Origin: Acidobacteriota bacterium
GTDB taxonomy: Bacteria; Acidobacteriota; Terriglobia; UBA7540
DNA: 64,000 nucleotides
Assembly (NCBI GenBank): GCA_021787735.1
Contig: JAJYLL010000006.1
Location: 1-64,000, forward strand
Direction of reading: 5' to 3'
Made by a program: the position numbers and the translations under genes. The notes under the pieces are model-generated. The model searched no databases and was not told the DNA's origin. It saw only the letters and a program-made list of their open reading frames with translations. This document shows positions 27,738 to 36,855 of this stretch, piece by piece. The number at the start of each line of letters is the position of its first letter. The stretch's first letter is position 1.

Positions 27738-29432
27738 CTAATCCAGTCGAAAAACCACTGTGATTGTCGTCGCGACCTCAACCGGAACGCCGTTGAGGAG
27801 CGTGGGTTGGTATTGCCATTGGCGGACGGCATTTACCGCCGCCTTGGCCAAGGCAGGATCGGCATCATTATAGGGCTCAAGAGATAGAATCTGCCCGCTT
27901 GTTCCGATGACCGCCCGAAGGATGACTGTGCCTTCAGTTCCTTGTTTCTCCGCGCTTGCGGGGTATACCGGCTTGGCAATCTTGACCAGTTTAGCTGCTT
28001 GCACCATGCCGCCCACGCGGATGCGTCGGGGCGCATGCTGGGGAGCGGCTGAGGCCTGAAGGGGTCGATGTCCGCGCACGACGACTTCCTCCGAGACCCA
28101 TCCGAGGTCCAGGGTGTAATTCTGGTGAAGGTTCCTAGAGGGTCCTAGCTCAAATTCTCCTGTTCGCGCACGGGCGAATCCCGGCTTGGCGAATTCGAGC
28201 CGATAGTGCCCCACGGGCATCGCCGGAAAATTGAAAGTTCCATCCTCACCCGTCCGCGAGGCAATTCTGGCCTGTGTCTTCGAGTTAATGAGGACAACAC
28301 CCGCGCCGGGGATAACGGCCCCGCTCGGGTCGTGGACTGTCCCTGAAATACTTCCCGTAGCATCTTTTGACGTCGCGCGGATTGCAGCCGCAGGAGCAAG
28401 CAACGCCATCGTAAGAACCACAGCAACCAGGACGCGGTTTGCCGTGAGGGGTTTGTGATTCAGTTTGGGATCCAACAATGCTTTCATACGAACCTCCAGT
28501 TGAGAGGATTGGGCCATTGCAATGCTGGTTGACCACGCAGGGTTCAGTCGCCGCAGGCTGCGGCCCATTGTCACCAGGAACTCCGCGTAGTCCGGAGCCG
28601 GATGCCCCAGGCTCAGGACAATGTCATCACACGCCCGCTCGCGTTCCTTCCGCATCTGGAAGGCTGCGAGCCAAACAAGCGGATGGAACCATAGCAGCGC
28701 GCAGGCGATCTGGACCGGTACCTGCGTCACGCAGTCACGCCGATAGATGTGCGCTAATTCGTGGGTGATTACGAATTCAAGGTGCTCTCGCTGCCATTGC
28801 TGGGCTTCTTCCGGCACAAGAATTGATGGCCGGAAAACACCTCGTGTAAATGGGACACCGATTTCGGGACTGACCCGGAGATCTACGGCACGAGAAATGC
28901 GAAGACGCCGTCGGGCATCTTCCAGAATAATATTCGCGAAGCCTCTTCGTAAGGGCTGCGAGCGGCTGGCAATTCTCCTCACCCGAATCTCACCTACAGT
29001 CATCCGTGCAATAAAGAGTGCGAACCCGATCACCCATGAAAGCAGTATCCATCCAGTCCATGGGTGGTTTGACTGCGCTGGGCCTTCAGACGATTGGATC
29101 ACCTGATAGTTCGGTTCGCCTGCCGTGAAGTCTACCTTAGCTCCTCTTTGAACAACCGACGTGACGGAGGGAAGCGAGGCGAAGATCGGCACATTCCAGG
29201 CGGGAAGGATCAGCCCAAACACAGGCAAAGCCAAGGCCGCACTCAGTGCAAGAGTCCAAACAAGATGGCGACTTGCCGCCGAAGCGCGCCGCAACACCAG
29301 GACCATCGCTGCCGCCAACAGCAGCAGGAGCGTCGCTTTAGCGGAGACTTCCAAAAGGGCGGCGAAGCCCTGCCCCCAGGTGGCTTGGAAAAATTGCGAA
29401 GCATAGACCATGATTGCGATAACGCCGGTCAT
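27738..29432 (-). CDS. BlaR1-like M56 protease fused to carboxypeptidase-regulatory and TonB domains
   Basis: 564 residues. The N-terminal half is an M56 (BlaR1/MecR1) membrane protease with four hydrophobic segments and the zinc motif HELAHIYRRD near residue 230. A carboxypeptidase-regulatory domain follows (SGTVHDPSGAVIPGAGVVL), then a TonB C-terminal domain (IAKPVYPASAEKQGTEGTVILRAV). The penicillin-sensing domain of true BlaR1 is absent, so beta-lactam sensing is not implied. The gene overlaps the upstream blaI-like repressor by four bases. In the classical system the protease triggers cleavage of BlaI; here the signal is unknown. Confidence 0.9.
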   Translation of the reverse strand: MTGVIAIMVYASQFFQATWGQGFAALLEVSAKATLLLLLAAAMVLVLRRASAASRHLVWTLALSAALALPVFGLILPAWNVPIFASLPSVTSVVQRGAKVDFTAGEPNYQVIQSSEGPAQSNHPWTGWILLSWVIGFALFIARMTVGEIRVRRIASRSQPLRRGFANIILEDARRRLRISRAVDLRVSPEIGVPFTRGVFRPSILVPEEAQQWQREHLEFVITHELAHIYRRDCVTQVPVQIACALLWFHPLVWLAAFQMRKERERACDDIVLSLGHPAPDYAEFLVTMGRSLRRLNPAWSTSIAMAQSSQLEVRMKALLDPKLNHKPLTANRVLVAVVLTMALLAPAAAIRATSKDATGSISGTVHDPSGAVIPGAGVVLINSKTQARIASRTGEDGTFNFPAMPVGHYRLEFAKPGFARARTGEFELGPSRNLHQNYTLDLGWVSEEVVVRGHRPLQASAAPQHAPRRIRVGGMVQAAKLVKIAKPVYPASAEKQGTEGTVILRAVIGTSGQILSLEPYNDADPALAKAAVNAVRQWQYQPTLLNGVPVEVATTITVVFRLD

Positions 29433-29821
29433 GAGGCACCCCCCTTCCTGGCCCGTTCGATCAACTTTGAAATACGATCGAGATCTTCGTCCGAGACGCG
29501 TGCCGTTGAAGAATCCAGCAACGCCGCTACGGCCTGCGCAGCCGAGCCATCAAAGAACGTGTCCACAACGTGTCGCAGCGCCCTGCGCCGCACTCGCCCT
29601 CTCGGCGCTGTGGGGAAGTAAACGTAACGAAGGTCCTTTTCTTCATGACGGACGTACCCTTTCTCTTCGAGGATGCGGAGCTGCGCGCGGACCGCCGAAT
29701 AGCTCGGAGCGTTGGGAAGGGATTCCCGGATTTCAGCCGCTGAGGCCCGCTGGCGCTGATAGAGAACATCCATAATTTGTCTCTCGCGCCGACTGAGTTT
29801 GTGCCCGTCGTGGTCCTTCAC
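29429..29821 (-). CDS. BlaI/MecI/CopY-family transcriptional repressor
   Basis: 130 residues with the winged helix-turn-helix of the family (LSRREREQIMDVLY-like start, ASAAEIRESLPNAPSYSAVRAQLRILEEKGYV) and a C-terminal dimerisation part. These repressors bind palindromes in their own promoter and are released when the paired M56 protease is activated. It is the first gene of a two-gene operon with the BlaR1-like gene. Overlapping palindromes lie 12-50 bases upstream. Confidence 0.93.
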   Translation of the reverse strand: MKDHDGHKLSRRERQIMDVLYQRQRASAAEIRESLPNAPSYSAVRAQLRILEEKGYVRHEEKDLRYVYFPTAPRGRVRRRALRHVVDTFFDGSAAQAVAALLDSSTARVSDEDLDRISKLIERARKGGAS

Positions 29822-29832
29822 AAGGCCTCCTT

Positions 29833-29870
29833 ATGCTATTTTCTTAGCATGATGCTAAAATATTAGCATC
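29833..29870. promoter_or_regulatory. Overlapping palindromic operators of the BlaI-like repressor
   Basis: Two perfect palindromes overlap: TTAGCAT-G-ATGCTAA (29844-29858) and GATGCTAA-AATA-TTAGCATC (29851-29870). An extra half site, ATGCTA, lies at 29833-29838. Four TTAGCAT-type half sites sit just upstream of the repressor start at 29821. They differ from the TACA-N2-TGTA operator of staphylococcal BlaI. Autoregulation is inferred from position and symmetry. Confidence 0.75.
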
Positions 29871-29964
29871 TCTGAACAATGTCAAGCACTTTTTCAGACT
29901 GTGTCCGACAGGGGAAAGCAGCAAGAAAGGGAAGCCAGCGGAAATCGCCCGGCAAGTAAGCGGG

Positions 29965-30567
29965 TCAGCTAGTGGTGAGGTGCGGACCCGTGCCTTCAGG
30001 AGGGATCGAAGCGGAGGGTCCGGCCGGCTCCTCAAAAACCTCTGCGCTGAAAGCTTCAATCCGGGCGCCTGTCTTCCAGGCGTCTGTGGGAAGCCCCGCC
30101 TTGATACAGGTTTCCTCGAGAAACTGCTCGCGGTCCCAATTCCAGGTGACAGGCACCTGGGGCAAGAGCAAGCCTCGTCGCCGGCCCTGGGTGATGATCA
30201 GGCCGTGTTCGCCGACTACAACCTGCTCTGGTGCGATTTCCACCGGCGTACTCAGGACGGAAACTTCCATATGCAGAGAGGGCGCTTCATCAGGCGTGAC
30301 GGGACGGAACCGCGGGTCGGTGAGCGCTGCGGCCACAGCGCATTCCTGGACGGTCCGGTAAAGCGGAGCGGAAGTCTCTACATGCCCGATGCAGCCGCGG
30401 AGTTCCCCATGCTTGCGCAGCGTAACAAAGGCCCCGCGGGGTTCCAGAAGGGCCGACGAAGGGTCGGGAATTTCCTTAGCTTCCGTCACGCCGCAAACGC
30501 CCAGTTCCATGGCCTGACGGGCCAGCCGGAGCAAAATCGTGCGCTCTTCTTCAGTGAGCGGCGGCAT
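29965..30567 (-). CDS. amrA: AMMECR1/AmrA-like protein
   Basis: 200 residues of the AMMECR1 family (AmrA of the AmmeMemoRadiSam group), with LEPRGAFVTLRKHGELRGCIGHV and the domain end GLLLPQVPVTWNWDREQFLEETCIKAGL. The molecular role of AmrA is unsettled. The usual partners AmrB (Memo) and AmrS (radical SAM) are not next to it here. Its 5' end overlaps the 3' end of pgsA by 17 bases, so the two are co-transcribed. About 20 residues at the C-terminus are Pro/Gly-rich and probably flexible. Confidence 0.88.
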   Translation of the reverse strand: MPPLTEEERTILLRLARQAMELGVCGVTEAKEIPDPSSALLEPRGAFVTLRKHGELRGCIGHVETSAPLYRTVQECAVAAALTDPRFRPVTPDEAPSLHMEVSVLSTPVEIAPEQVVVGEHGLIITQGRRRGLLLPQVPVTWNWDREQFLEETCIKAGLPTDAWKTGARIEAFSAEVFEEPAGPSASIPPEGTGPHLTTS

Positions 30568-31165
30568 CTTTCTCGCCCTCTTTGTCTTTCCCGCCGGGAA
30601 TCACAACGAGTTGACCGGGCAACATCTGTTTGGAGCGAGTTTCCATTTTCCTGCGGAAGTCCCAGAAATATTGTGTGCCGGAAATGAGTGCGAACACGAC
30701 GACGGCCCACAAGAGCAGCATCCCGGCAAATAGAATGGACGGAAATCGCGGCGACAGCGTAATCACGCTGATGGCAGCCACCTGCAAAACCATTTTCGTC
30801 TTGCCCAGGTCAGAAGCCTGGAGCAGCAATCCCTGCGCCGAAGCTATGGAACGAAGCCCGGTGACAGCCAGTTCCCTGCCCACAATAATGACCACCATCC
30901 ACGCGGGCACCAGGTGAAGCCAGACCAGAGAAATAAAAGCTGACGCCGTCAGCAGCTTGTCGGCAAGCGGATCCAGCAGGATCCCCAACGCCGTCACCTG
31001 CCCTCGCTTCCGCGCCAGGTATCCGTCCGCAAGGTCAGTGGCAGACGCCAGCAGAAACACCACCACTGCCCAGATATCCATGTTGTTTCCCTTCGTTAGC
31101 ATCAACACAACGATAAGGGGAACAAAAAAGATCCGAAGGATCGTCAGCGAAAGAGGCAAGTTCAT
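30551..31165 (-). CDS. pgsA: CDP-diacylglycerol-glycerol-3-phosphate 3-phosphatidyltransferase
   Basis: Makes phosphatidylglycerophosphate, the committed step to phosphatidylglycerol and cardiolipin. The membrane protein of 204 residues carries the CDP-alcohol phosphotransferase signature D-x2-DG-x2-AR-x8-G-x3-D-x3-D as DLADGYLARKRGQ followed by GILLDPLADK. It has several membrane helices and a charged C-terminus. I start at the ATG at 31165 (MNLPLSLTILRI), which gives the normal family N-terminus; the frame remains open to 31396 but that part is unlike protein. It is followed by, and overlaps, the amrA-like gene. Confidence 0.93.
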   Translation of the reverse strand: MNLPLSLTILRIFFVPLIVVLMLTKGNNMDIWAVVVFLLASATDLADGYLARKRGQVTALGILLDPLADKLLTASAFISLVWLHLVPAWMVVIIVGRELAVTGLRSIASAQGLLLQASDLGKTKMVLQVAAISVITLSPRFPSILFAGMLLLWAVVVFALISGTQYFWDFRRKMETRSKQMLPGQLVVIPGGKDKEGEKDAAAH

Positions 31166-31910
31166 AATCAGTTGGAGTTTTCGTCCCCGGCAGAACATCC
31201 CCGAAGAAAGGCTCACTCGCCGGGGCAAACCACGAAATTCAGCAGGAAGCCTTACTGACATCCCCACTATAGCCAAGGCAGTGAAGGGTGTCAACGAAAC
31301 TCCGTGAAGTCCCTCCAGGGGTTTTGACAAATTCCCGATTCCAGCAGGAATCTGTAACCTGCGGTGGATGCACCAACGTTCGCCGCCAGTCCCCAAGTCT
31401 CAGGACGCGCTGAGGCAAACATCCTCCAGCCTGCAGGGTGCGCAGGCTCTTTTCTGTAGTTTTGTGTGCGCACAAATTACGAATCCCCGCAGAATTTTGG
31501 AGAGTGCAGGACCTCAAGTCGAGGCCGTGTGCTGGCCCTAAAGGCAGCGCATCGCGGATTGCCGCATCCAGAGCGCCCGCCATGACGGGCAGTGGCAAGC
31601 AGGCTACGGCTACGGAAAGAGCCTATACCTCTGAAGGATTGATTTATGCGGCAAAAGCTGATGGTGACAGGCTACAATTGCTCAGAACCCTCAGCCCGGC
31701 ATTTGTGCAAAACTTCTTGTCGTGTTACCGGGCGGTCAAAACAGCCAATTTGCGCTTCCAGTTAAGAATCGCTTCATTAGTCAACCTTTATCCTATTGAA
31801 ATAAAAGGACAAACCGAAAACCTGGAGAAACTCGCTATTTAAGGCACTCTTGACACGTTTGGAGGCGTGTGCTAGGGGCAGGTTCTTTTCCACAACTTTT
31901 TCCACAGGTT
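31166..31910. other. Intergenic region of ~745 bp, no confident gene
   Basis: Frames of 120-135 codons exist on both strands but have poor composition and no ribosome site. The region holds a perfect palindrome, GATTCC-AGCA-GGAATC, at 31337-31352. This is next to TTGACA at 31324-31329, so it may be a promoter-operator pair. Two TTTTCCACA boxes lie at 31886-31894 and 31898-31906, each one base from the DnaA-box consensus. A decayed gene cannot be ruled out. Confidence 0.4.
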
Positions 31911-31936
31911 TTAAAGCCCCTAAAATACAGGGGTTT
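31911..31936 (-). terminator. Weak intrinsic terminator after hflX
   Basis: On the minus strand, directly at the hflX stop, a CCCCT/AGGGG stem of five pairs with a seven-base loop is followed by CTTTAAAA. The stem is short and the T-tract interrupted, so termination would be modest. Confidence 0.4.
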
Positions 31937-33236
31937 AGTGAGAGGTAACCGGGCTTACGCTCAGGGCGTTCTCTGACTCCAACCGTTCACAGAGCGATTT
32001 CGCAAGACGGGCCCGGACCATTACGCGATTGTCTTCATAGCGGGTAGAAAGCACGTTTCCGGCCCGGTGTAGCAGGGCTAGCTGTTCGCCGTCGCCTGCA
32101 GAAAACTCAAACTCACTCTCGACAATAGGGTCCTCGTCAAGGGCACCGTCGATGGCCTCAAGAAGGGCCGCAAACCCCTCCCCAGTGAGGGCCGAGACTT
32201 CCGCGTACTGAGCCCCTTTGGGCAATCGTGCCCGCGAAGCCTCGTCCAAATGGTCAATCTTGTTCCACACCATGATCCGCGGCGTTCCTACAACGCCCAT
32301 CTTTTCCAGCAATCGCTCGACAATATCTTGATGTTGCTGTCGCTGGGAATGGGAGGCATCCATCACTTGCAAAAGAAGGCTGGCGTCCTCCAGTTCCTCA
32401 AGGGTGGCTCGGAAAGCGGCTACAACATGCGGGGGAAGCTTACGGATAAATCCGACGGTATCGGAAAGCAGCACCTGCCGGTGCGAGGGGAGTTGGATTG
32501 CTCGGACAGTCGGATCGAGTGTAGCGAACAGCCTGCTGGAAGTTGCGACCGTCGCACGGGTAAGGGCGTTGAATAAGGTCGATTTGCCGGCGTTGGTGTA
32601 GCCCACCAGGGCCACCGTCAGGAACCGCTGGTCGCGGCGGTGCGCCCGGTGAAGAAAACGCTCTGAACGCACTTTGCCAATTCCTCGCACCAGACGTTGA
32701 ATGCGGGCGCGAATACGACGTCGGTCAAACTCCAGTTGCTGTTCGCCGGGTCCCCTTGTGCCAATACCGCCGCCGAGCCTTGAAAGGCGCGTGCCGTGGC
32801 CGGAAAGTCGAGGCAACAGATAGGTCAATTGGGCCAGTTCCACCTGCAATTGGCCTTCACGGCTGCGGGCGCGCCGGGCAAAGATATCCAGGATTAACTG
32901 GGTGCGGTCGATCACCTTGGAATGGAGGACCGATTCAAGGTTGCGAAGTTGTGTGGGAGTCAGGTCCTGGTCAAAAAGGACTACGTCTGCGCGGGCGGCA
33001 CGGACCTCGCTGCAAATCTCGTGGGCTTTTCCCCTGCCCACCACGGTCGCAGGGTCCGCTTCGGGCGACCGCTGCAGTACGGAGCCAACCACCTGGGCTC
33101 CGGCGCTGGAAGCCAATTCGCGCAACTCTTCCAGACTTTCTTCCGGGTCATAATCAGCAACAATCCTTCCCCGGCGCGTCTGAACCCATCCCACCAGATA
33201 CGCCTTCTCGGAAACCTGCTGCTGGCGAGTGTCCAA
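31935..33236 (-). CDS. hflX: Ribosome-associated GTPase HflX
   Basis: 433 residues, normal length. The N-terminal HflX domain has the conserved DPATVVGRGKAHEI. The GTPase domain has G1 GYTNAGKSTLF, G3 DTVGFIRKLP and G4 NKID. HflX splits stalled 70S ribosomes under stress. The start is a TTG immediately after the hfq stop, with GGGAGG inside the hfq 3' end as its ribosome site, so the two are translationally coupled. The order miaA-hfq-hflX matches proteobacteria. Confidence 0.95.
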   Translation of the reverse strand: MDTRQQQVSEKAYLVGWVQTRRGRIVADYDPEESLEELRELASSAGAQVVGSVLQRSPEADPATVVGRGKAHEICSEVRAARADVVLFDQDLTPTQLRNLESVLHSKVIDRTQLILDIFARRARSREGQLQVELAQLTYLLPRLSGHGTRLSRLGGGIGTRGPGEQQLEFDRRRIRARIQRLVRGIGKVRSERFLHRAHRRDQRFLTVALVGYTNAGKSTLFNALTRATVATSSRLFATLDPTVRAIQLPSHRQVLLSDTVGFIRKLPPHVVAAFRATLEELEDASLLLQVMDASHSQRQQHQDIVERLLEKMGVVGTPRIMVWNKIDHLDEASRARLPKGAQYAEVSALTGEGFAALLEAIDGALDEDPIVESEFEFSAGDGEQLALLHRAGNVLSTRYEDNRVMVRARLAKSLCERLESENALSVSPVTSH

Positions 33237-33479
33237 CTAACCTCCCGGCGACGCCGATGACACCGCGGTATTGTTTCCGCGGTTCAACAGCACGGTGGAT
33301 ATGGCGTGTTTAAAGATCAGTTGCTCCGCGCCGTTGCTGTCCAGAATGACGGCGAACTTGTCAAAGCTGCGAATCCTTCCCGTCAGCTTGACGCCGCTCA
33401 TCAGGTAAATCGTGACAGGCGATTTCTCTTTCCGCAGGGAATTTAAGAAACCGTCCTGAATATTCTGTTGTTTTTCCAT
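33237..33479 (-). CDS. hfq: RNA chaperone Hfq
   Basis: 80 residues. Sm1 and Sm2 motifs are visible: [37 protein letters not shown], and FKHAISTVL (for YKHAISTI). Hfq hexamers pair small RNAs with mRNAs. I choose the ATG at 33479 (MEKQQNIQ), with AGGA seven bases upstream, over an in-frame start eight codons earlier. It sits between miaA and hflX as in Proteobacteria. Confidence 0.95.
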   Translation of the reverse strand: MEKQQNIQDGFLNSLRKEKSPVTIYLMSGVKLTGRIRSFDKFAVILDSNGAEQLIFKHAISTVLLNRGNNTAVSSASPGG

Positions 33480-33523
33480 AGACGTCCTGTTTATCGCCGT
33501 CATGCTCAGCGCCCTGCCACCCC

Positions 33524-34516
33524 TTATAAGGATACAACCTTCGGGAGGCAGGAGGCCCGATTAAATTTCGATGCAAGCCAGACTTTCAGGTCTTCCAACG
33601 CCTCGCGCTGCAGCGCCGGATCATCCCCAAAACCCCCGAACCAGTTCATATCCAGCTCACGCCGGAACCAGGTTATCTGGCGCTTGGCATAATGCCGCGT
33701 GGCCGTTTGGGTGTCTCGAACGGCTTCCTCCACCGTGATCTCTCCTCGCAAGGCGGCCACAACCTGACGGTAGCCCAATGAGCCCAGCCCCTTGATACTT
33801 GTTGCATCCGTGCGCTCCAGCATTCGGCCCGTCTCTGCTTCCAGCCCAGCGGCAAACATCCTCTCCACACGGCGATTGATCCGGGCGTAGAGTTGCTCGC
33901 GGTCCGGGTTGAGCCCGATCTTGAAACACTCGTAACCCGGCAACGGCTCGCGGCCGCGCGCGTGCATGTTGGAAAGCGCCGTCCCCGCAACAACACAGAC
34001 CTCGACCGCGCGGATTACCTTTTGCAGGTCACGCGGATCGATGCGGCCGGCGGAATCCGGGTCCAACCGCCTCAGAAACCTGTGGACGAATTCCCGACCC
34101 TGCCGACCGGCCATGGCGCGTAACCTGGCTCGCAACGCCTCTGAACGCGGGGGCCCTTCAAATAATCCCATCAACAGCGCCCGCAGGTAAAGTCCGGTTC
34201 CACCCGCCAGGATGGGCATGTTGCCGCGCTCGCGAATGCCTTCAATGACCTTCGCGGCTTCTCGGCGAAAATCGCCGGCCGTAAATGGTTCTGCGGGGTC
34301 AAGGCAATCCAGCAGATGGTGCGGAATGCCCTGGCGCTCATCAACCGGCAGTTTGCCTGTCCCAATGTCAAAGCCGCGGTAGAACTGGACGGAATCATAG
34401 CTCACCACTTCGCCGCCCAGTCGGCTAGCCAGATAGACCGCAAGCTCAGACTTCCCGGCCGCCGTAGGGCCAGCGACAGCAATCAGAGGATAATCCTTGC
34501 CTACCTCATCAACCAT
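33524..34516 (-). CDS. miaA: tRNA dimethylallyltransferase MiaA
   Basis: Adds a dimethylallyl group to N6 of A37 in tRNAs that read UNN codons. 330 residues with P-loop [10 protein letters not shown], substrate-binding [31 protein letters not shown], and the C-terminal [15 protein letters not shown]. The frame remains open to 34636, but the ATG at 34516 ([16 protein letters not shown]) gives the standard N-terminus. It is the first gene of the miaA-hfq-hflX operon. Confidence 0.95.
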   Translation of the reverse strand: MVDEVGKDYPLIAVAGPTAAGKSELAVYLASRLGGEVVSYDSVQFYRGFDIGTGKLPVDERQGIPHHLLDCLDPAEPFTAGDFRREAAKVIEGIRERGNMPILAGGTGLYLRALLMGLFEGPPRSEALRARLRAMAGRQGREFVHRFLRRLDPDSAGRIDPRDLQKVIRAVEVCVVAGTALSNMHARGREPLPGYECFKIGLNPDREQLYARINRRVERMFAAGLEAETGRMLERTDATSIKGLGSLGYRQVVAALRGEITVEEAVRDTQTATRHYAKRQITWFRRELDMNWFGGFGDDPALQREALEDLKVWLASKFNRASCLPKVVSL

Positions 34517-34732
34517 ATTTGACGCAAATAACCACCCATTAAGATACAAAGGGCCAAGGCAAGCAGCAGGAAGGCTCCGAGCAATTGCAACTTTGAAGGG
34601 CGCTCCATTCAGCGATGTTAGGACCAATCGGTTCAAATGTGCTGGAAAATCAGAGAATTAACTCCACAAAAAATCTCTTTTCAGTCCGCCGGACTTCCCC
34701 GTCTTTGATTCTAGCCGAGCCGCAAATACCGT

Positions 34733-35761
34733 TCAATAGTTCGTGCCCATATTGTAAAAGTATATGAATTCCAGCACCAGATGATTACCGGTAAATTGCT
34801 GAGGCAATGGCGGAAAAGGGTTGGAAGCCCGGATAGAGGCAAGTGCGGCCGTGTCCAGAGGCGGAGACCCCGACGATGCCAGCAGCCGCAACTGAGGCAC
34901 TGAGCCGTCCTTAACAATCTCAAAAACAAGTGCGACGCGCCCTTTCTCTCCTAGCCGTGCGGATTCCGGAATCACGGCGTACCAGTTGCGCCGGACAATG
35001 TAGACAACTCGCGCCAGATAAGGCCCGAAATTTACGCCTCGGGTATCAGATAGAATGATAGGCCCGGAAGTCGAAAAATTCGGCTGGATGTTTTGAAACT
35101 GGTCAATCGAATCGCCTGGGCCTTCGGCACCGGGACCGCCCGGATTCTGGATGGCGGCCCTTAAAGACTGCTGGATGGCCTGGCCGGGTGTGGTAGTCGG
35201 AATTGTGATGTGCGGGGTCCCGCTCGGTTGAGGCAGCGTAACGGTGTTCAAGCGAAGCTGGGCTTCCTCCGGCGGTTCCTTCTTGGGCAGTGGCGGCGTG
35301 GGAGGAGTCGGTTTAGGCGCCTGGGCCATTTCCTGACCCGGCTTTTGGGGCGGAGGCTTCGGCGGCGCCGCCGGAGCATGGTGGCCGCCGGCAATTTCCG
35401 GCAACTTCGTATTACCGCGCATGTATGGCATGGTCAACCCGTTCTTATCGACCGTGGGCGACTTGCCTTGCGCAATCCGGTTTTTATCCGAGAGAATATT
35501 CGTTTTCGGCGGCTTGGGACGAGAACGCAGGAGGTCCGGCGGGAAATAAAGCATCGTCTGTTCCTGACGGGGCTCCTCCTTGGGTTGAATCTGGACGGCA
35601 GTTACACCAATCAGTCGCGTGAAAAGGCCCGGCGTGTACATCAGAATCAGGCCAAAAGCGATTTGCAGGAATACAGCCAGCAGGAAATACGTCCGGCGCC
35701 GCCAGCGGGCCACCTCCGTCTCAAGGTCGACCAGGAGCCGAAACTCAGGTTGGATACTCAT
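34733..35761 (-). CDS. TonB-family (energy transducer) protein
   Basis: 342 residues. A cytoplasmic N-terminus of about 25 residues is followed by one membrane helix (YFLLAVFLQIAFGLILMY), a long Pro/Lys-rich linker (APPKPPPQKP, PKPTPPTPPLPKKEPPEE), and a C-terminal TonB domain (GRVALVFEIVKDGSVPQLRLLASSG, ASNPFPPLPQQF). It lies downstream of the lipid A gene cluster on the same strand, 51 bases after the GnnA-like gene. The receptor it serves is not evident. Confidence 0.85.
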   Translation of the reverse strand: MSIQPEFRLLVDLETEVARWRRRTYFLLAVFLQIAFGLILMYTPGLFTRLIGVTAVQIQPKEEPRQEQTMLYFPPDLLRSRPKPPKTNILSDKNRIAQGKSPTVDKNGLTMPYMRGNTKLPEIAGGHHAPAAPPKPPPQKPGQEMAQAPKPTPPTPPLPKKEPPEEAQLRLNTVTLPQPSGTPHITIPTTTPGQAIQQSLRAAIQNPGGPGAEGPGDSIDQFQNIQPNFSTSGPIILSDTRGVNFGPYLARVVYIVRRNWYAVIPESARLGEKGRVALVFEIVKDGSVPQLRLLASSGSPPLDTAALASIRASNPFPPLPQQFTGNHLVLEFIYFYNMGTNY

Positions 35762-35812
35762 AACCAGTTTTTTTCCGTTGGACCTTGGTGTCCGGTCTAT
35801 GCAGGGCCGGAC

Positions 35813-36787
35813 TTACAATTCCCCGCTGTGACCTGAAGGGCGCGTGAGCGGAACATTTACGCGCCCCGCATGTTCTTCGATGCAAAACATGACCTTCTCG
35901 GCTAGTGCCAATGCGGAACGGCCTTCCTTGCCGCCAACAAGGGGCGGGCGCCGCATCCTGACGCAGTCAGCAAACGATTCCAGTTCAGCCTCCAGCGGGT
36001 CCGTATTCTGCACTTCCAGTTTGCGGAACGAAATACCTGGACGTTCGCCGTCATTCACCACATTCAGAAGAAGGGCGTCCCGCCGGGAAAAATCAATCGA
36101 AATATATTCGTTGGGCTGGAAATAGCGGAACTTTCTTACCTTCTCGGTGCTTACCCGGCTGGCGGTGAAGTTTGCTACGGCTCCGTTTTCAAACTCAACC
36201 CGCGCGTTGGCGATATCGACCCGGTCCGTCAGCACGGGGAGGCCTACGGCGCGCACTTCACGTGGCTCGGTGTCCGCTAACCAGAGGACCAAGTCGAGAT
36301 CATGGATCATCAGGTCAAATACCACGTCCACGTCCAGACTGCGAGGGCTGAAAACTCCCAGCCGATGGATTTCGAAGAAAAGGGGCCGGTGCGTGGCGGC
36401 TTTGGCGGCTACAACTCCGGGATTAAAGCGTTCGAGATGACCAACTTGGAGGACGCGTCCCGTTCGATTTGCAATCTCAATCAGCCCATCCGCTTCTTCT
36501 ACTGTACGCGTAATCGGCTTTTCGAGCAAAACATCGATTCCGGCCTCCATCGCTTGCCGGGCAACGGCTGCATGGTCCGTTGTCGGAATCACAACACTGA
36601 CCGCCTCAGCAGCTTCCAGAGCCTCTTCCAGACTCTTGAAAGCCTTCACAGCCAATTCTGCAGCCACTGATTCGGCGCGATCCAGGCGCTGATCGTAAAC
36701 CCCTGTCAACTCCGCGCCGTGGGCACGTTTCAAAGCTTGCGCGTGGCGTTTACCGTGCTCTCCCACGCCAAGTACTGCGATAGGCAC
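35813..36787 (-). CDS. Gfo/Idh/MocA oxidoreductase of the lipid A cluster, GnnA-like
   Basis: 324 residues. Rossmann start AVLGVGEHGKRHAQ, family motif LEKPITRT. The middle reads VGHLERFNP, FEIHRLGVFSPRS and DVVFDLMIHDLDLVL. These resemble GnnA, the UDP-GlcNAc 3-dehydrogenase that with aminotransferase GnnB makes the 3-amino sugar used by some LpxA enzymes. It lies directly downstream of fabZ-lpxA-lpxI on the same strand, which supports a lipid A role. No gnnB-type DegT gene is adjacent, so the partner is missing from this locus or encoded elsewhere. The family is sure; the specific reaction is an inference. Confidence 0.75.
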   Translation of the reverse strand: MPIAVLGVGEHGKRHAQALKRAHGAELTGVYDQRLDRAESVAAELAVKAFKSLEEALEAAEAVSVVIPTTDHAAVARQAMEAGIDVLLEKPITRTVEEADGLIEIANRTGRVLQVGHLERFNPGVVAAKAATHRPLFFEIHRLGVFSPRSLDVDVVFDLMIHDLDLVLWLADTEPREVRAVGLPVLTDRVDIANARVEFENGAVANFTASRVSTEKVRKFRYFQPNEYISIDFSRRDALLLNVVNDGERPGISFRKLEVQNTDPLEAELESFADCVRMRRPPLVGGKEGRSALALAEKVMFCIEEHAGRVNVPLTRPSGHSGEL

Positions 36788-36855
36788 TTTCCTTAGCTCA
36801 GAAATAAGCCCCCTCGATCCGCCTCAGGCAAGGCTCATCCTGTGGCACAAAACAC

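Noticed and set aside
31438-31842. 134-codon plus-strand frame between pgsA and hflX
   Set aside because: Poor composition, no ribosome site and no recognisable domain.
31886-31906. Two DnaA-box-like TTTTCCACA sequences as a replication origin
   Set aside because: Only two boxes, each one base off consensus, with no dnaA, dnaN or AT-rich unwinding region nearby.
34668-34695. Terminator after the TonB-family gene
   Set aside because: The AGTCC-GCC-GGACT stem is real, but on the transcript strand the T-tract is about ten bases away, so it is not a canonical intrinsic terminator.
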